This document shows, one piece after another, positions 1-8,779 of a DNA stretch of 56,241 nt. Position 1 is the stretch's first letter, and every line of letters starts with the position of its first letter. Made by a program: the position numbers and the translations under genes. This DNA comes from Nakamurella silvestris (GTDB lineage Bacteria > Actinomycetota > Actinomycetes > Mycobacteriales > Nakamurellaceae): NCBI GenBank assembly GCA_003576535.1, contig QXCQ01000152.1, positions 94,127-150,367 of the forward strand, in the 5' to 3' direction. A model generated the notes under the pieces. It did not search any database and was not told the origin of the DNA. It was given only the letters and a program-made list of their open reading frames with translations.

Positions 1-149
1 CCAACCCCCACCGGCACCGACGCCAACACCCGCGCCACAGACACAAAATCAGCAGCCTCCACCAAACCCACCAGCCCGGCCGAAGACCCCCAGAACTCCG
101 CAGGAACACCCTCACCGGGAGGGCCCGACACAGCATCAACAGACGTCAT
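1..149 (-). CDS. DUF222/HNH endonuclease-like protein, N-terminal fragment (runs off window)
   Basis: An open minus-strand frame starts with ATG at 149 and leaves the window at base 1, giving about 49 residues. It contains the run FWGSSAGLVGLVEAADFVSVARVLA, an acidic/hydrophobic helix resembling the N-terminus of actinobacterial DUF222 (13E12-type) proteins that usually carry a C-terminal HNH nuclease. The nuclease part is outside the window, so that assignment is inference from the N-terminus only. Third-position T is unusually common here compared with the neighbouring genes, which use C or G, and may mark a different origin. Confidence 0.45.
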   Translation of the reverse strand, partial: MTSVDAVSGPPGEGVPAEFWGSSAGLVGLVEAADFVSVARVLASVPVGV

Positions 150-260
150 GATCGAAGACCCCCTCCCGCGAGATGGACCGCACCCCTGGCGGTATCACCA
201 CATCATACCGCCATACTCGAACATGTGTCCAGACCTTTCGAGGAAACTCTCCACCCATTT

Positions 261-330
261 GTTCCCGCGCACGATGTTGCTCCTCGCGCACGAAACATCG
301 CGCGCGAGAACGAACAAGGTGCGCGGGAAC
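261..330. repeat. 70-bp interrupted palindrome, copy 1
   Basis: Outer 12-bp arms are GTTCCCGCGCAC (261-272) and its exact complement (319-330). Inner 10-bp arms CTCGCGCACG (283-292) and CGCGCGCGAG (300-309) pair with one mismatch. The reverse complement matches 20179-20248 at 64 of 70 positions by hand count. It lies between the divergent DUF222-like and GNAT starts, outside both coding regions if the GNAT start at 375 is used. Confidence 0.9.
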
Positions 331-374
331 AAATCACCAGCGCAAGCGACAGGCCAGGACTATCGTTCCCAAGA

Positions 375-953
375 ATGCCGATCAACCTGCCGTTCGTCTT
401 CCGGTCCCCGGTACCCACCGAGCGTCTGTACCTCCGGCTGATGGTGGAGGACGACGTCGATGCGGTGCACTCCTACATGTCGCGGGCGGACGTCTGCGAG
501 TACCTGCTGTTCACCCCGCGGGACCGGGAGGAGGTGGCGGCAAAGGTGGCGGAGTTCGCCGCCCACACCACCCTGGCCGCCGACCGGGACTACCTGGAAC
601 TGGCCGTCATCCGTCGGGATGACGAGCGGTTGCTCGGCCACGTCTATTTCGCCCTGGAATCGGTCGAGCACGAGACGGCAGAGATCGGTTGGACCCTGCA
701 TCCGGATCATCACGGGCAGGGATATGCGAGCGAGGCGGCCGATGCGGTGCTGGGTATGGCCTTCGAGGTGCTGGGTCTGCACCGGGTGGTGGCCAAACTC
801 GATCCACGCAACGACGCCTCGGTGGCCCTGTGCCTGCGGCTGGGCCTGAGGCACGAGGCACACCACGTGCAGGACATGATGTTCAAGGGCTCGTGGGCGG
901 ACACGGGGGTGTACGCGATCCTGGCGGACGAGTGGTCCGCTCGGCACCGCTGA
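375..953 (+). CDS. GNAT-family N-acetyltransferase (RimJ-like)
   Basis: 192-residue acetyltransferase of the RimJ/RimL group, which transfers acetyl from acetyl-CoA to an amine (protein N-terminus or small molecule). The acetyl-CoA binding segment IGWTLHPDHHGQGYASEA is clear at about residues 104-121, followed by the AFEVLGLHRVVAKLDPRNDAS helix-strand typical of the fold. I chose ATG 375 over an in-frame ATG at 225 because the longer version would translate through the 70-bp palindrome and the extra residues look non-coding. The gene stands alone and is followed by a hairpin shared with the convergent holin-like gene. Substrate unknown. Confidence 0.82.
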   Translation: MPINLPFVFRSPVPTERLYLRLMVEDDVDAVHSYMSRADVCEYLLFTPRDREEVAAKVAEFAAHTTLAADRDYLELAVIRRDDERLLGHVYFALESVEHETAEIGWTLHPDHHGQGYASEAADAVLGMAFEVLGLHRVVAKLDPRNDASVALCLRLGLRHEAHHVQDMMFKGSWADTGVYAILADEWSARHR

Positions 954-995
954 TCCCGCTCGGCACCGCTGAACCCGCCCGGCACTGACGACACC

Positions 996-1036
996 ACACC
1001 GCCGGGCCGGCCGGAAGGGCACGGCCCGGCGGGTGT
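996..1036. terminator. Bidirectional hairpin between convergent genes
   Basis: ACACCGCCGGGCCG (996-1009) pairs with CGGCCCGGCGGGTGT (1022-1036), with one bulged G and a 12-nt loop. It sits between the GNAT stop and the holin-like stop and probably serves both. No clear T-tract follows, as is common in high-GC actinomycetes. Confidence 0.7.
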
Positions 1037-1048
1037 CAACCGTCAGGA

Positions 1049-1456
1049 TCAGGCGGCCACGTCGTTGTTGTTGTTCCGGCGGCCACGGATGTACTTCTTG
1101 GCCACGAACAACGGCAGCAGCAGTGTCGCCAGCATCGTCACGATCCAGACGATCAGGCAGGCGAACACCCAGGTGCTGAAACCGTTGATGGTCAGGCCCG
1201 AGGACAGCAGCGAACTCACCAGCAGAGCGATGTAGGTCGACAGCAGCCCGACGGCGCCGAGCAGGGCCGGTGCATTCTGTCGGACGACCTTGAACAGGAA
1301 CGGGGTCATCAGGGCCTGGACGGCGGTGAAGATCAGCACCACGATCACGAAGGAGCCGAGATTGATGTGCATGTCGTCCAGGACCCACTTGGCGACCAGC
1401 AGCCCGAGGGCCGAGGAAGCGAGGAAGATCAACGTGCTGACGAGAAACCTGATCAC
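1049..1456 (-). CDS. Holin-like / phage-holin-family small membrane protein
   Basis: 135 residues with four predicted membrane helices, beginning MIRFLVSTLIFLASSALGLLVAKWVL, and a charged C-terminus ending RGRRNNNNDVAA. The pattern fits the family annotated as phage holin family in actinobacteria, though no lytic function is implied. The GTG at 1456 is preferred because GGAAAGGAAA lies just upstream and the hydrophobic region starts there. A longer frame to 1549 adds a basic, non-homologous stretch that overlaps the neighbouring SHOCT gene. It is the last gene of a three-gene minus-strand group with SHOCT and DUF6325 proteins. Confidence 0.65.
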   Translation of the reverse strand: MIRFLVSTLIFLASSALGLLVAKWVLDDMHINLGSFVIVVLIFTAVQALMTPFLFKVVRQNAPALLGAVGLLSTYIALLVSSLLSSGLTINGFSTWVFACLIVWIVTMLATLLLPLFVAKKYIRGRRNNNNDVAA

Positions 1457-1496
1457 AGGATTTCCTTTCCGTTGGGTCGCGCGGCGGAGGGGGTCC

Positions 1497-1826
1497 TCAG
1501 CCGAGCAGGCGGGCCTTCTGGGCCGCGAACTCCTGGTCGGTGAGGACACCGGCCTTGTGCAGCTCGCCCAACTGGGTCAGCTGCGCGATGAGGGTGTCGG
1601 TGTCGACCGCCGGGGCAGCAGCCGCGACCGGAGCGGCAGGCGGGGGAGCGACCGGCTGGGCCTGCTGGCGGAACGCCTCGGCGTCCTGTCGGTCCTGGGC
1701 CCGAACGGCCTGGGACTGGGCGACACTGCCGGAGACGGCCTGGGCCGTGCCGACGACTACTGCGGTGCGGGCGGCTGTACCGAGAAGGCTCGGCCGACCC
1801 GAGCGTCCACGTCCACGACGAAACAT
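1497..1826 (-). CDS. SHOCT-domain protein
   Basis: 109 residues. The N-terminus is basic (FRRGRGRSGRPSLLG) with a weakly hydrophobic alanine-rich stretch, the middle is Pro/Ala rich, and residues 79-109 form the short SHOCT motif (LIAQLTQLGELHKAGVLTDQEFAAQKARLLG). SHOCT is a C-terminal module of unknown biochemical role often found on small membrane-associated or oligomerising proteins. It sits 71 bp after the DUF6325 gene, an association seen in many actinobacteria. AAAGG upstream of ATG 1826 supports the start. Confidence 0.85.
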   Translation of the reverse strand: MFRRGRGRSGRPSLLGTAARTAVVVGTAQAVSGSVAQSQAVRAQDRQDAEAFRQQAQPVAPPPAAPVAAAAPAVDTDTLIAQLTQLGELHKAGVLTDQEFAAQKARLLG

Positions 1827-1897
1827 GTGTGAATACCTTTCTGGGTTACTGCAGGAAAATCAGGAATGGAGTCGGCCGGATGCCGAATGACGGGCGG

Positions 1898-2323
1898 TCA
1901 GCTCGTCGGCTCGTCGGCGAGGGCCTGCTCGGCGATCTCGGCCGGGATGTGCAGGTCCTCGGCGACGGTGCCACCGGCGGCACCGATCGCCGCGATGAGG
2001 CCGGCGGCCCAGAGGTTCTCCCAGACGATCAGGACCTCGCCGGTTCCGGCGGCGAGATCGCTTGCCGCGTTTTCGATGTCCTCGTCGTTCAGCAGGCCGC
2101 CGTACTCGCCGCTCAGACTCTCGTAGACCGCTCCGGTCGCCTCGTCCAGATCGTCGAGTTCGATGACGGCGACGTTGCCGACCGAGTCCTTGCGGACGAA
2201 GACGAGGTCGATCACATGGATGATCCCGCGGTCGACGAGGTCGGCCAGGGCCGCGGCCACCGGGCCGTGGAACTGTTCTTCGGGGAATACGGCTCGTAGA
2301 TATTCGACTGGTGCCAGTGTCAT
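1898..2323 (-). CDS. DUF6325-family protein
   Basis: 141 residues beginning MTLAPVEYLRAVFPEEQFHG, with the family's VRDxVxVIDLVFVRKD-type segment (VDRGIIHVIDLVFVRKDS), an acidic middle and a hydrophobic C-terminal stretch (LWAAGLIAAIGAAGGTV). This matches the DUF6325 (DUF1269-related) group usually encoded beside SHOCT proteins. The function of the family is not known; stress or envelope roles are often assumed. It is first in the minus-strand trio. Confidence 0.75.
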   Translation of the reverse strand: MTLAPVEYLRAVFPEEQFHGPVAAALADLVDRGIIHVIDLVFVRKDSVGNVAVIELDDLDEATGAVYESLSGEYGGLLNDEDIENAASDLAAGTGEVLIVWENLWAAGLIAAIGAAGGTVAEDLHIPAEIAEQALADEPTS

Positions 2324-2386
2324 GGTCGTTCGCTCACATTTCGGTTAGGACACGTCATATCTGATCGTGTTGCCGTGAATGACAAT

Positions 2387-2426
2387 ATCTTCTGGGGTGG
2401 TTCGCCATCTTCTGGGATGGTTCGCC
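2387..2426. repeat. Two tandem 20-bp units
   Basis: ATCTTCTGGGGTGGTTCGCC (2387-2406) is followed directly by a second unit (2407-2426) differing at one base (G to A). It lies between the MscS gene end and the DUF6325 start. It may be a simple duplication in the intergenic region. Confidence 0.85.
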
Positions 2427-2434
2427 GGGGTGGT

Positions 2435-2460
2435 GGCCCGCGGTGTACGAACCGCGGGCC
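2435..2460 (-). terminator. Hairpin directly after the MscS-family gene
   Basis: GGCCCGCGGT (2435-2444) pairs perfectly with ACCGCGGGCC (2451-2460) around a 6-nt loop. The hairpin begins one base beyond the MscS stop codon, so it probably ends the arcD-arcA-mscS transcript. Confidence 0.75.
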
Positions 2461-2461
2461 G

Positions 2462-3559
2462 TCACGGCGGTGGCCGCGAGGCCCCCGGAGGGGTGGACGG
2501 GGAACGGCTCACGGTTCGGCGCACCTGACCGCTGTGGACCTGCACGCGATGGGAGGAGATCTGCACGCTGTGGGACTGGAAGGAGTCGTTGATCTCCTCC
2601 AACAGCGAGCGTTGCAGCGAGAACTGGCGGCCGGCCAGGGTCTTCACCAGCAGGCGCAGGGTGATTCCGTCGGCGTCCAGGGACTCGACCCCCAGCACCT
2701 CGGGCGGTCCGAGGACCTCGTCGGCGAAGGGATGCGTGTCGCTGACCGTCTGCGCTGCGTCCAGGAGCAGCGCCCGGGCGACCGTGAGATCGGTCCCGTA
2801 CGAGACGCTGATGTCGATCAACGCACCGGACCAGACCTGCGACAGGTTGCCCACCTTGTCGATCTCGCCGTTCCTGATGTGCCAGACCGTGCCGTCGATG
2901 TCCCGGAGCACCGTGCGACGCAGGCTCAGCTGTTCGACCACACCCGTGGCGTCGCCGAGCTGGAGTTCGTCGCCGATGCCGAAGTGGTCCTCCAGGAGGA
3001 TGAAGATCCCGCTCAGGATGTCCTTGATCAGACTCTGGGCCCCGAAGGCCACCGCGATGCCGGCCAGCCCGGCCCCGGCCACGATCGGCTCGATGTCCAG
3101 TCCCAGGATCGCCAGTACGGCGATCACGATGACCACCCAGATCAAGGTCGACACCGTGCTCGACACCGCGGTGGCCACGGCGTGGGCGCGGGTGGTCCGT
3201 CTGGCCTCTTCCCGGGTGGGGACGTCGGCGACGGAGGGATCGTCGGCAGGGACGACGGACTCCGGCGACCGGAGCTCCTCGGTGGTCACCGGGATCGACA
3301 ACGGTGCCCTGGACAGGAGTGTGCTCACGCTCCTGCCCACGATGCGCCGGCTCAGCCAGCGCAGGACCCAGCCGAGCAGCAGTACCCCGACGATCGCCAG
3401 CGGGCGTCCGATCAGCCAGTCGGCCGTGGAGGCCAGGAACGTGTTGCCACCGGTGTGGTCGTAGACCCAGGTGCAGACATGCCGGGTCTCCGGGCCGCAC
3501 ACACCCGCCGGTGGGGCGGCCAGGAACCCGACAGGCGACCCGATACCCGGTGGCAACAC
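2462..3559 (-). CDS. Mechanosensitive ion channel, MscS family
   Basis: 365 residues. Membrane helices lie at about 45-65 and 130-160, followed by the pore-lining TM3 pattern (AGAGLAGIAVAFGAQSLIKDILSGIFILLEDHF) rich in Gly/Ala, then the beta domain (GDELQLGDATGVVEQLSLRRTVLRDIDGTVWHIRNGEI) that is diagnostic for MscS. It gates under membrane tension and releases solutes on hypo-osmotic shock. The start is GTG 3559 with GGAGAG just upstream. It follows arcA by 32 bp, so co-transcription with the arginine deiminase genes is likely. The Pro/Ser-rich C-terminal tail is poorly conserved. Confidence 0.9.
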   Translation of the reverse strand: MLPPGIGSPVGFLAAPPAGVCGPETRHVCTWVYDHTGGNTFLASTADWLIGRPLAIVGVLLLGWVLRWLSRRIVGRSVSTLLSRAPLSIPVTTEELRSPESVVPADDPSVADVPTREEARRTTRAHAVATAVSSTVSTLIWVVIVIAVLAILGLDIEPIVAGAGLAGIAVAFGAQSLIKDILSGIFILLEDHFGIGDELQLGDATGVVEQLSLRRTVLRDIDGTVWHIRNGEIDKVGNLSQVWSGALIDISVSYGTDLTVARALLLDAAQTVSDTHPFADEVLGPPEVLGVESLDADGITLRLLVKTLAGRQFSLQRSLLEEINDSFQSHSVQISSHRVQVHSGQVRRTVSRSPSTPPGASRPPP

Positions 3560-3591
3560 GTCACTCTCCGATCGTCACGATGGAAACCGGC

Positions 3592-4851
3592 TCAGAAGTC
3601 GACCGCGTCCCGGATGATCGGGCAGGTCATGCAGTGCCCGCCGCCGCGGCCACGGCCGAGTTCGGCGCCCACGATGGTGATCACCTCGACCCCTGCCTTG
3701 CGGAGCAGGGTGTTGGTCTGGGTGTTGCGGTCGTAGGTGAAGACCACACCCGGTTCCAGGGCGACGGCGTTGTTGCCGCTGTCCCACTGCTGGCGCTCGG
3801 AGGCGTAGACGTCGCCGCCGGTTTCGATGACCCGGAGTTCGGGCAGGCCGAGGGAACCGGCCACCACCTCGACGAACTTCTTCGAGCCCTCGTCGGTGAC
3901 GTGCACACCTGACGGTCCGTCACCGGGGCGCAGGGTGAAGGTGTGGACCGCATCCATGATTGTCGGGTAAAGGGTGACGATGTCGCGGTCGGCGAAGGTG
4001 AACACGGTGTCCAGGTGCATCGCCGCACGGAGTTTGGGCATGCCTGCGACCACGACCTCGCGGGCGCCTCCCTGTTCGAAGAGGGCAGCGGCGACCTGGG
4101 TGATCGCCTGACGCGAGGTGCGCTCGCTCATGCCCATCAGGACGACACCGTTGCCCACCGGCATGATGTCGCCGCCTTCGAAGGTGGCCTGGCCCCAGTT
4201 CTCGTCCGGGTCGCCCCACCAGACGGTCGAGCCGACGTAGTCCGGGTGGAACTGGTAGATCGCCTTCATCAGCAGGGTCTCGTCATGTCGGGCCGGCCAG
4301 TACAGCGGGTTGAGGGTGACACCCCCGTAGAGCCAACAGGTCGTGTCCCGGGTGTACAGGGTGTTCGGCAGCGGCGGCATGAGGTACTCGCGCACCCCGG
4401 TGGACTCCCGGGCCAGGGCCACGTAGTCCTTCCGGAAGTCCTCGGGCACGTCGCTGGTTGCCAGTCCTCCGATCAGGTATTCCGACAACTGGCGCGGAGC
4501 CAGGGTTTCCAGGAAGGCGCGGGTGTCGTCGACCAGGCCCAGCCCCACCTCGTTCGGGATGATCTTGCGGTCCAGGAGCCAGGACCGTGCGGTGTCGTCG
4601 GCGACGGTCTCGGCGAGCAGGTCGTGCAGCTCGACCACCTCGACCCCGCGGTTGGTCAGCTTGTTGACGAAGTCGGCGTGATCACGCTGGGCGTTCTCCA
4701 CCCACATCACGTCGTCGAACAGCAGGTCGTCGGAGTTGGTGGGGGTCAGCCGGCGGTGGGCCAGACCCGGGGAGCAGACCAGGACCTTCCGCAGTTTGCC
4801 CACCTCGGAGTGCACACCGTAGGCCTGTGAGGGCAGGTTCTCGGTTGTCAT
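3592..4851 (-). CDS. arcA: Arginine deiminase
   Basis: 419 residues; hydrolyses L-arginine to L-citrulline and ammonia in the cytoplasm. Family landmarks are [17 protein letters not shown] near the N-terminus, the [16 protein letters not shown] segment, [32 protein letters not shown] with the active-site His, and the catalytic Cys in GGGHCMTCP near the C-terminus. ATG 4851 is chosen over an upstream start at 4899 because GAGAGGATC precedes it. It lies between arcD and the MscS gene. Ornithine carbamoyltransferase (arcB) and carbamate kinase (arcC) are absent nearby, so the full ADI pathway is not shown here. Confidence 0.96.
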   Translation of the reverse strand: MTTENLPSQAYGVHSEVGKLRKVLVCSPGLAHRRLTPTNSDDLLFDDVMWVENAQRDHADFVNKLTNRGVEVVELHDLLAETVADDTARSWLLDRKIIPNEVGLGLVDDTRAFLETLAPRQLSEYLIGGLATSDVPEDFRKDYVALARESTGVREYLMPPLPNTLYTRDTTCWLYGGVTLNPLYWPARHDETLLMKAIYQFHPDYVGSTVWWGDPDENWGQATFEGGDIMPVGNGVVLMGMSERTSRQAITQVAAALFEQGGAREVVVAGMPKLRAAMHLDTVFTFADRDIVTLYPTIMDAVHTFTLRPGDGPSGVHVTDEGSKKFVEVVAGSLGLPELRVIETGGDVYASERQQWDSGNNAVALEPGVVFTYDRNTQTNTLLRKAGVEVITIVGAELGRGRGGGHCMTCPIIRDAVDF

Positions 4852-4926
4852 GGATGGATCCTCTCTCAAATGTTCGTGGGGTCGGGGAATGCTGAGCACG
4901 CGGGGCGAAAGACGTTGCGGCGGCGA

Positions 4927-6381
4927 TCAGATGGAGATCCATCCAGCGGCGAGGGCGACGATGCCGACGACCGCGCCGAGGATCGAGACGGCCAGGATGA
5001 CCAGCTCGGCGGGGGAGAAGAGCTTGCGACCCTGCTCCCGCCGGGCCATGACGAAGAGCACCGAGGCCGGCGCGTAGATGATGAAGGAGACCAGGATGTA
5101 CTTCGGGCCTGCGGCATACAGCAGGAACACCGTATAGATCGTGGCGAGGACGCCGACGATCAGATCCTTGCGCAGACCTTGCGGTCGCTCGGCGTAACTT
5201 TCCTTGGTGACAACGAGTTTCACCGCGTACATGGTGACGAGGAGGAACGGGATCAGGGTCAGGGAGCTGGTCATGTTCAGCGCGAAGTTGAAGGCGTCGT
5301 CGGAGAACACGGTGACCACCAGCATGATCTGGGTCAAGATGGTGGACATCAGCAGCGCGGAGGTCGGGACGTCGGCGGCGCTGGCCTTCTTCAGGAAGCG
5401 GGGCATGTCGTTGTCCTTGGCGGCGACGAACAGCACCTCGGCGGCCATCAGGGTCCAGGCGAGGTAGGCGCCGAGCACCGAGATGATCAGTCCCACACTG
5501 ATGAAGACCCGACCCCAGGTTCCGACGGCTTCCTGCAGGACACCGGCCATCGAGGGCTGTCGCAGGGCCGCGATCTCCGACATCGGCATGATGCCGTAGG
5601 AGACGACGGTGACCGAGGCGAAGATCGCGAACACGCTCAGGAAACCCAGGATCGTGGCCTTGCCGACGTCCTCCCGCTTCTTCGCGTGGCGGGAGTACAC
5701 CGCGGCACCCTCGACGCCCAGGAACACGAACACGGTGACGAGCATGGTGCCCTTGACCTGGTTGAACAGGGAACCGGCGTAGTCCGCGCCGCCGAAGTTG
5801 TCGGCGAAGACATCGGGTTTGAAGTAGAAGAGGGCGAGCACGATGAAGAACAGGATGGGCACCAGCTTGGCGACCGTGACGATCCTGTTGATCGCCGCGG
5901 CCTCCTTGACCCCGCGCCGGATGAGGCTGTAGAACAGCCACACCCCGACCGAGGAGATGACCAATGCGAGGGTGGTGTCACCCTCACCGAGAGCAGGCGC
6001 GATGGTTCCGATCGTGGACATGATCAGGACCCAGTAGGTCACGTTTCCGACGCAGGCACTGGCCCAGTAACCGAAGGCGGAGAAGAAACCGAGGTACTGG
6101 CCGAACCCGGCCTTGGCGTAGGCGTAGACGCCGGCGTCCAGTTTCGGTTTGCGCACCGCGAGATTCTGGAAGACGAACGCGAGCATCAGCATGCCCGCGC
6201 CGGCGATCACCCAGGCGATGAGCGCTCCGGCGACTCCGGTCTCCTGGGCGAACCGGCCGGGCAGGGAGAACACCCCGGCTCCGACCATCGATCCGACAAC
6301 CATGGCCGAGAGGGTCAGCAGGGACATCTTCGCAGCGGTCGAGCGTTCTCCGACCACCGCCTCGGGCTTGGGTGATGCCAT
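4927..6381 (-). CDS. arcD: Arginine:ornithine antiporter / basic amino acid APC permease
   Basis: 484 residues, about 12 membrane helices, APC superfamily. The N-terminal motif SAMVVGSMVGAGVFSLPGRFA is the substrate-binding unwound TM1, and PKLDAGVYAYAKAGFGQYLGFFSAFGYW is typical of the ArcD/YdgI branch. Next to arcA it most likely exchanges external arginine for ornithine or citrulline. ATG 6381 has GGAGG five bases upstream; an in-frame GTG lies one codon earlier. The gap of 75 bp to arcA fits an operon. Exact substrate pair is inferred from context. Confidence 0.88.
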   Translation of the reverse strand: MASPKPEAVVGERSTAAKMSLLTLSAMVVGSMVGAGVFSLPGRFAQETGVAGALIAWVIAGAGMLMLAFVFQNLAVRKPKLDAGVYAYAKAGFGQYLGFFSAFGYWASACVGNVTYWVLIMSTIGTIAPALGEGDTTLALVISSVGVWLFYSLIRRGVKEAAAINRIVTVAKLVPILFFIVLALFYFKPDVFADNFGGADYAGSLFNQVKGTMLVTVFVFLGVEGAAVYSRHAKKREDVGKATILGFLSVFAIFASVTVVSYGIMPMSEIAALRQPSMAGVLQEAVGTWGRVFISVGLIISVLGAYLAWTLMAAEVLFVAAKDNDMPRFLKKASAADVPTSALLMSTILTQIMLVVTVFSDDAFNFALNMTSSLTLIPFLLVTMYAVKLVVTKESYAERPQGLRKDLIVGVLATIYTVFLLYAAGPKYILVSFIIYAPASVLFVMARREQGRKLFSPAELVILAVSILGAVVGIVALAAGWISI

Positions 6382-6466
6382 CACAACCTCCGCGGATCGG
6401 AACTGCAGGTACGGGACAAGAGGTGTTCACCGGCTCGGCGAAGGACGGGGCCGCGGTCGGAGCGCA

Positions 6467-7132
6467 TCAGTGCCCCGAGGCCGTGAGGATGCTCTGGACC
6501 ATCCGGGTGCCGCCGCCGATCAGCAGGGTGACGGCGATCGCGGTCAGCAGGATCCCGGCCAGCCGCCCGAGGAGGACCTGGGTCCGCTGGCTCGCTCTCC
6601 GTGCCACCCGGCCGGCAGCGAAGAGTGTGACCCCGGTGACCAGGGCGTAGGCCAGGGCGGCGATGCTCAGGCCGACCGCGCCGGAGACCGTGCCGACATC
6701 GGCTCGGAAGGCGACCAGGATGCCGAAGGTGGTGCCGCCGATGGTCAGCGGGAAGGTCAGCGGCATGAACGACACCGAGCGCCACGAGGCGGCAGTGGTG
6801 TCGGCGACCTCCGGGTCGTGGATGTCGAACTGGTCCTCCTTGCCGATCATCAGGTGCACACCCTCGAAGATCAGGGCGATACCTCCGGTGACCACCAAGG
6901 CATCCGTCGACAGACCCAGAACCTTTTCAAGCAGCCACTCGCCGATCCAGATCGCGATCAGGGAGATCAGCAGGACATTGGTGAACAGGGAAATCGCGAG
7001 TTTGAGCTGATCTTTATGGCTGAACCGGCCCACGATCGGCAAATAGGAGGACAGGGCGGCAATAGGGCTGTACAACGCCACGAGGGTCAGGAAGAGGACA
7101 ACCGCCTCGTCGACGCCGAAGGTGTGGATCAC
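6467..7132 (-). CDS. MarC-family integral membrane protein
   Basis: 221 residues with six predicted membrane helices. LFLTLVALYSPIAALSSYLPI at the N-terminus and MPLTFPLTIGGTTFGILVAFRAD in the middle match the MarC/YhcE family (normally about 200-220 residues). The GTG start at 7132 has AGGAG six bases upstream; the longer frame adds Cys/Pro-rich residues unlike the family. The family's function is unresolved; the old link to multiple antibiotic resistance is not supported. It lies 85 bp upstream of arcD on the same strand. Confidence 0.85.
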   Translation of the reverse strand: MIHTFGVDEAVVLFLTLVALYSPIAALSSYLPIVGRFSHKDQLKLAISLFTNVLLISLIAIWIGEWLLEKVLGLSTDALVVTGGIALIFEGVHLMIGKEDQFDIHDPEVADTTAASWRSVSFMPLTFPLTIGGTTFGILVAFRADVGTVSGAVGLSIAALAYALVTGVTLFAAGRVARRASQRTQVLLGRLAGILLTAIAVTLLIGGGTRMVQSILTASGH

Positions 7133-7474
7133 ATGCTGCTCCTGACTACGGCAAGCGGGACCCGGGGTGGGGCACGGTCGCCGACATATGTTCAAATCTG
7201 GCCGAAAACATCTACTGCGCTTACGCACTCCCGTGCTGGGAGAGATCTACCGACTCAGGTGGAGCTTAGGACACGACTGAGCTGTTTGGGGCTACGACCC
7301 CCTGATGCATTTCTCGTCATGATGATCTTGACATCGCCGGTTTCCCATCCTGACACCAGGGCCACAAACCAATAGGGCATTAGGTCACCAACCGACAGAA
7401 AAATGATTGGTTCACTCGTTAGGGAGCTTGCATCCGGACGGGTTCAGGTATTTACTGCGCGCGCCATCGGCCGG

Positions 7475-7503
7475 GGGCACCACGACGGCCGTCCGTGGTG
7501 CCC
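7475..7503. other. GC-rich hairpin in the leader of the sugar-uptake operon
   Basis: GGGCACCACG (7475-7484) pairs with CGTGGTGCCC (7494-7503) and the 9-base loop is itself mostly self-complementary. It lies about 240 bp before the binding-protein start. It could be a terminator against read-through or part of a leader; the sequence alone does not decide. Confidence 0.5.
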
Positions 7504-7636
7504 GCAGGTGTACCCGGAGCTGATGGAACAAGTGCAAGAACCCGCGGCTGGGTCCCCGCCGCCTGGGGTGGCTCTCAGGGCTGTGGCCTGGGACAACAGG
7601 ACCTGACCGGCGGGCATGATCGTCCTGGGAATCAAA

Positions 7637-7666
7637 GTTGTTCCTATAACTCTTGACCGTTGTTCC
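7637..7666 (+). promoter_or_regulatory. Direct repeat GTTGTTCC, possible GntR operator overlapping promoter
   Basis: Two GTTGTTCC copies (7637-7644 and 7659-7666) are spaced 22 bp apart, about two helix turns, and flank a TTGACC -35-like box at 7653-7658. The operon's HutC-type regulator at 14443 is the natural candidate to bind here. Inference only. Confidence 0.4.
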
Positions 7667-7741
7667 AACAGGTTCTTACGGTTGGCCACATCTTCCGCCA
7701 ACTCCGGCGCCAGACCTCATGTGTGGAAAGAGGAAGTACAG

Positions 7742-8779
7742 ATGCGCAGATATGGCTTGGCAACAGTTCTTGCCGCCGCCGTCGTCCTGGCCACCTCCTG
7801 TTCGACCGTCGGCACCACCGGCCCTTCGGCGGGCAGCGGCACCGACGCCGCGTCCGCCCCGGCCGCGGGAGGCACCAAAGTGGCCTTCGTGTCCCAGGTC
7901 GAGGGGATTCCCTACTTCGCCGGTTTCAAGACCGGTGCCGAGGCCGAGGCCGCGAAACTCGGCCTCAGCTACACCCAGGCGGGACCGGCGACCGCCGACT
8001 CCGCCGAGCAGCTCCGGATCTTCAACAGCTTGGTGCAGCAAGGGTTCTCGGCGATCTCCATCTCCCCACTGGACCCGACGTCGATGAACTCCGCCATCGC
8101 CGACGCCCGCAGCAAGGGGATCGTCGTCATCACCGCCGATGCCGATGCCCCCGCCAGTGAGCGCCAGGCCTTCGTCCAGCAGGCCACGGACGTGGCCCTC
8201 GGCAAGGCCGCCATGGACGAGATCGCCAAGGCCGCAGGCGGAAAGGGTACCTACGGGATCGTGTCCGGTGCCCCCGACACCGACACCTTCAACAAGTGGA
8301 TCGCCGCGATCGAGGCCCAGAACACGGCCGCCTACCCGGACATGCAGCTGGTCGGCGGGGTCCGCTACACCACCACCACCGCCCAGGCCCTGACCGAGGC
8401 GCAGAACCTGATGACCGCGAACCCGGACCTCAAGGGCCTCATCGCCATCCCGTCCACCGCGGTGCCGGGTGTCGCCCAGGCCGTGAAGAACGCCGGGAAG
8501 TCCGGGACGGTCGCCGTCACCGGCTTCGGCTCCCCGCAGACCGCCGCGACCTTCCTCAAGGACGGATCGATGACCTCCACCGTGCTCTGGGACGTGCCAC
8601 AGCTCGGGGCGCTGACGGTCTGGGCGATGAAACAACTCCTGGACGGCAAGAGCTTCCAGCCCACCAACACCATCGACGGCTTCGACCACCCGGTCGAGTA
8701 CACGGCCGACACCAAGACCCTCGTCCTCGGCCCGCCGACCGTGTTCACCAAGGACACCGTCGACAACTACTCCTACTGA
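7742..8779 (+). CDS. Sugar/nucleoside ABC transporter substrate-binding lipoprotein (RbsB/LsrB type)
   Basis: 345 residues. Lipoprotein signal peptide MRRYGLATVLAAAVVLATSCS has a lipobox with Cys20. The mature part is a Peripla_BP_4 fold: VAFVSQVEGIPYFAGFKTGAEAEAAKLG, LVQQGFSAISISPLDPTSM and ADADAPASERQAFVQQA are the usual ligand-cleft landmarks of the RbsB/LsrB/RhaS group. GAGGAAG lies before the ATG; a longer frame from 7616 has no support. It is the first gene of the uptake operon and ends one base inside the ATPase start. Downstream enzymes suggest a ribosyl or related N-glycoside ligand. Confidence 0.92.
   Translation: MRRYGLATVLAAAVVLATSCSTVGTTGPSAGSGTDAASAPAAGGTKVAFVSQVEGIPYFAGFKTGAEAEAAKLGLSYTQAGPATADSAEQLRIFNSLVQQGFSAISISPLDPTSMNSAIADARSKGIVVITADADAPASERQAFVQQATDVALGKAAMDEIAKAAGGKGTYGIVSGAPDTDTFNKWIAAIEAQNTAAYPDMQLVGGVRYTTTTAQALTEAQNLMTANPDLKGLIAIPSTAVPGVAQAVKNAGKSGTVAVTGFGSPQTAATFLKDGSMTSTVLWDVPQLGALTVWAMKQLLDGKSFQPTNTIDGFDHPVEYTADTKTLVLGPPTVFTKDTVDNYSY

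Larger units (their letters stand above)
7133..7741. other. 609-bp intergenic region with candidate control sites
   Basis: Divergent region between marC and the sugar-binding lipoprotein. It holds a GC-rich near-perfect hairpin (7475-7503), two GTTGTTCC direct repeats (7637-7644 and 7659-7666; 22 bp apart) and a possible promoter TTGACC-N18-TACGGT at 7653-7682. Short open frames here lack ribosome sites and convincing codon bias, so I see no gene. Confidence 0.55.

Noticed and set aside
225-374. Upstream in-frame start for the GNAT gene (ATG 225)
   Set aside because: Translation would run through the 70-bp palindrome and the extra residues look non-coding; ATG 375 fits the family.
1049-1549. 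Prophage origin of the holin-like gene
   Set aside because: No phage lysis or structural genes nearby and the SHOCT/DUF6325 neighbours are ordinary chromosomal genes.
7403-7606. Small plus-strand frame in the 609-bp leader
   Set aside because: No ribosome site, no family and irregular codon use.
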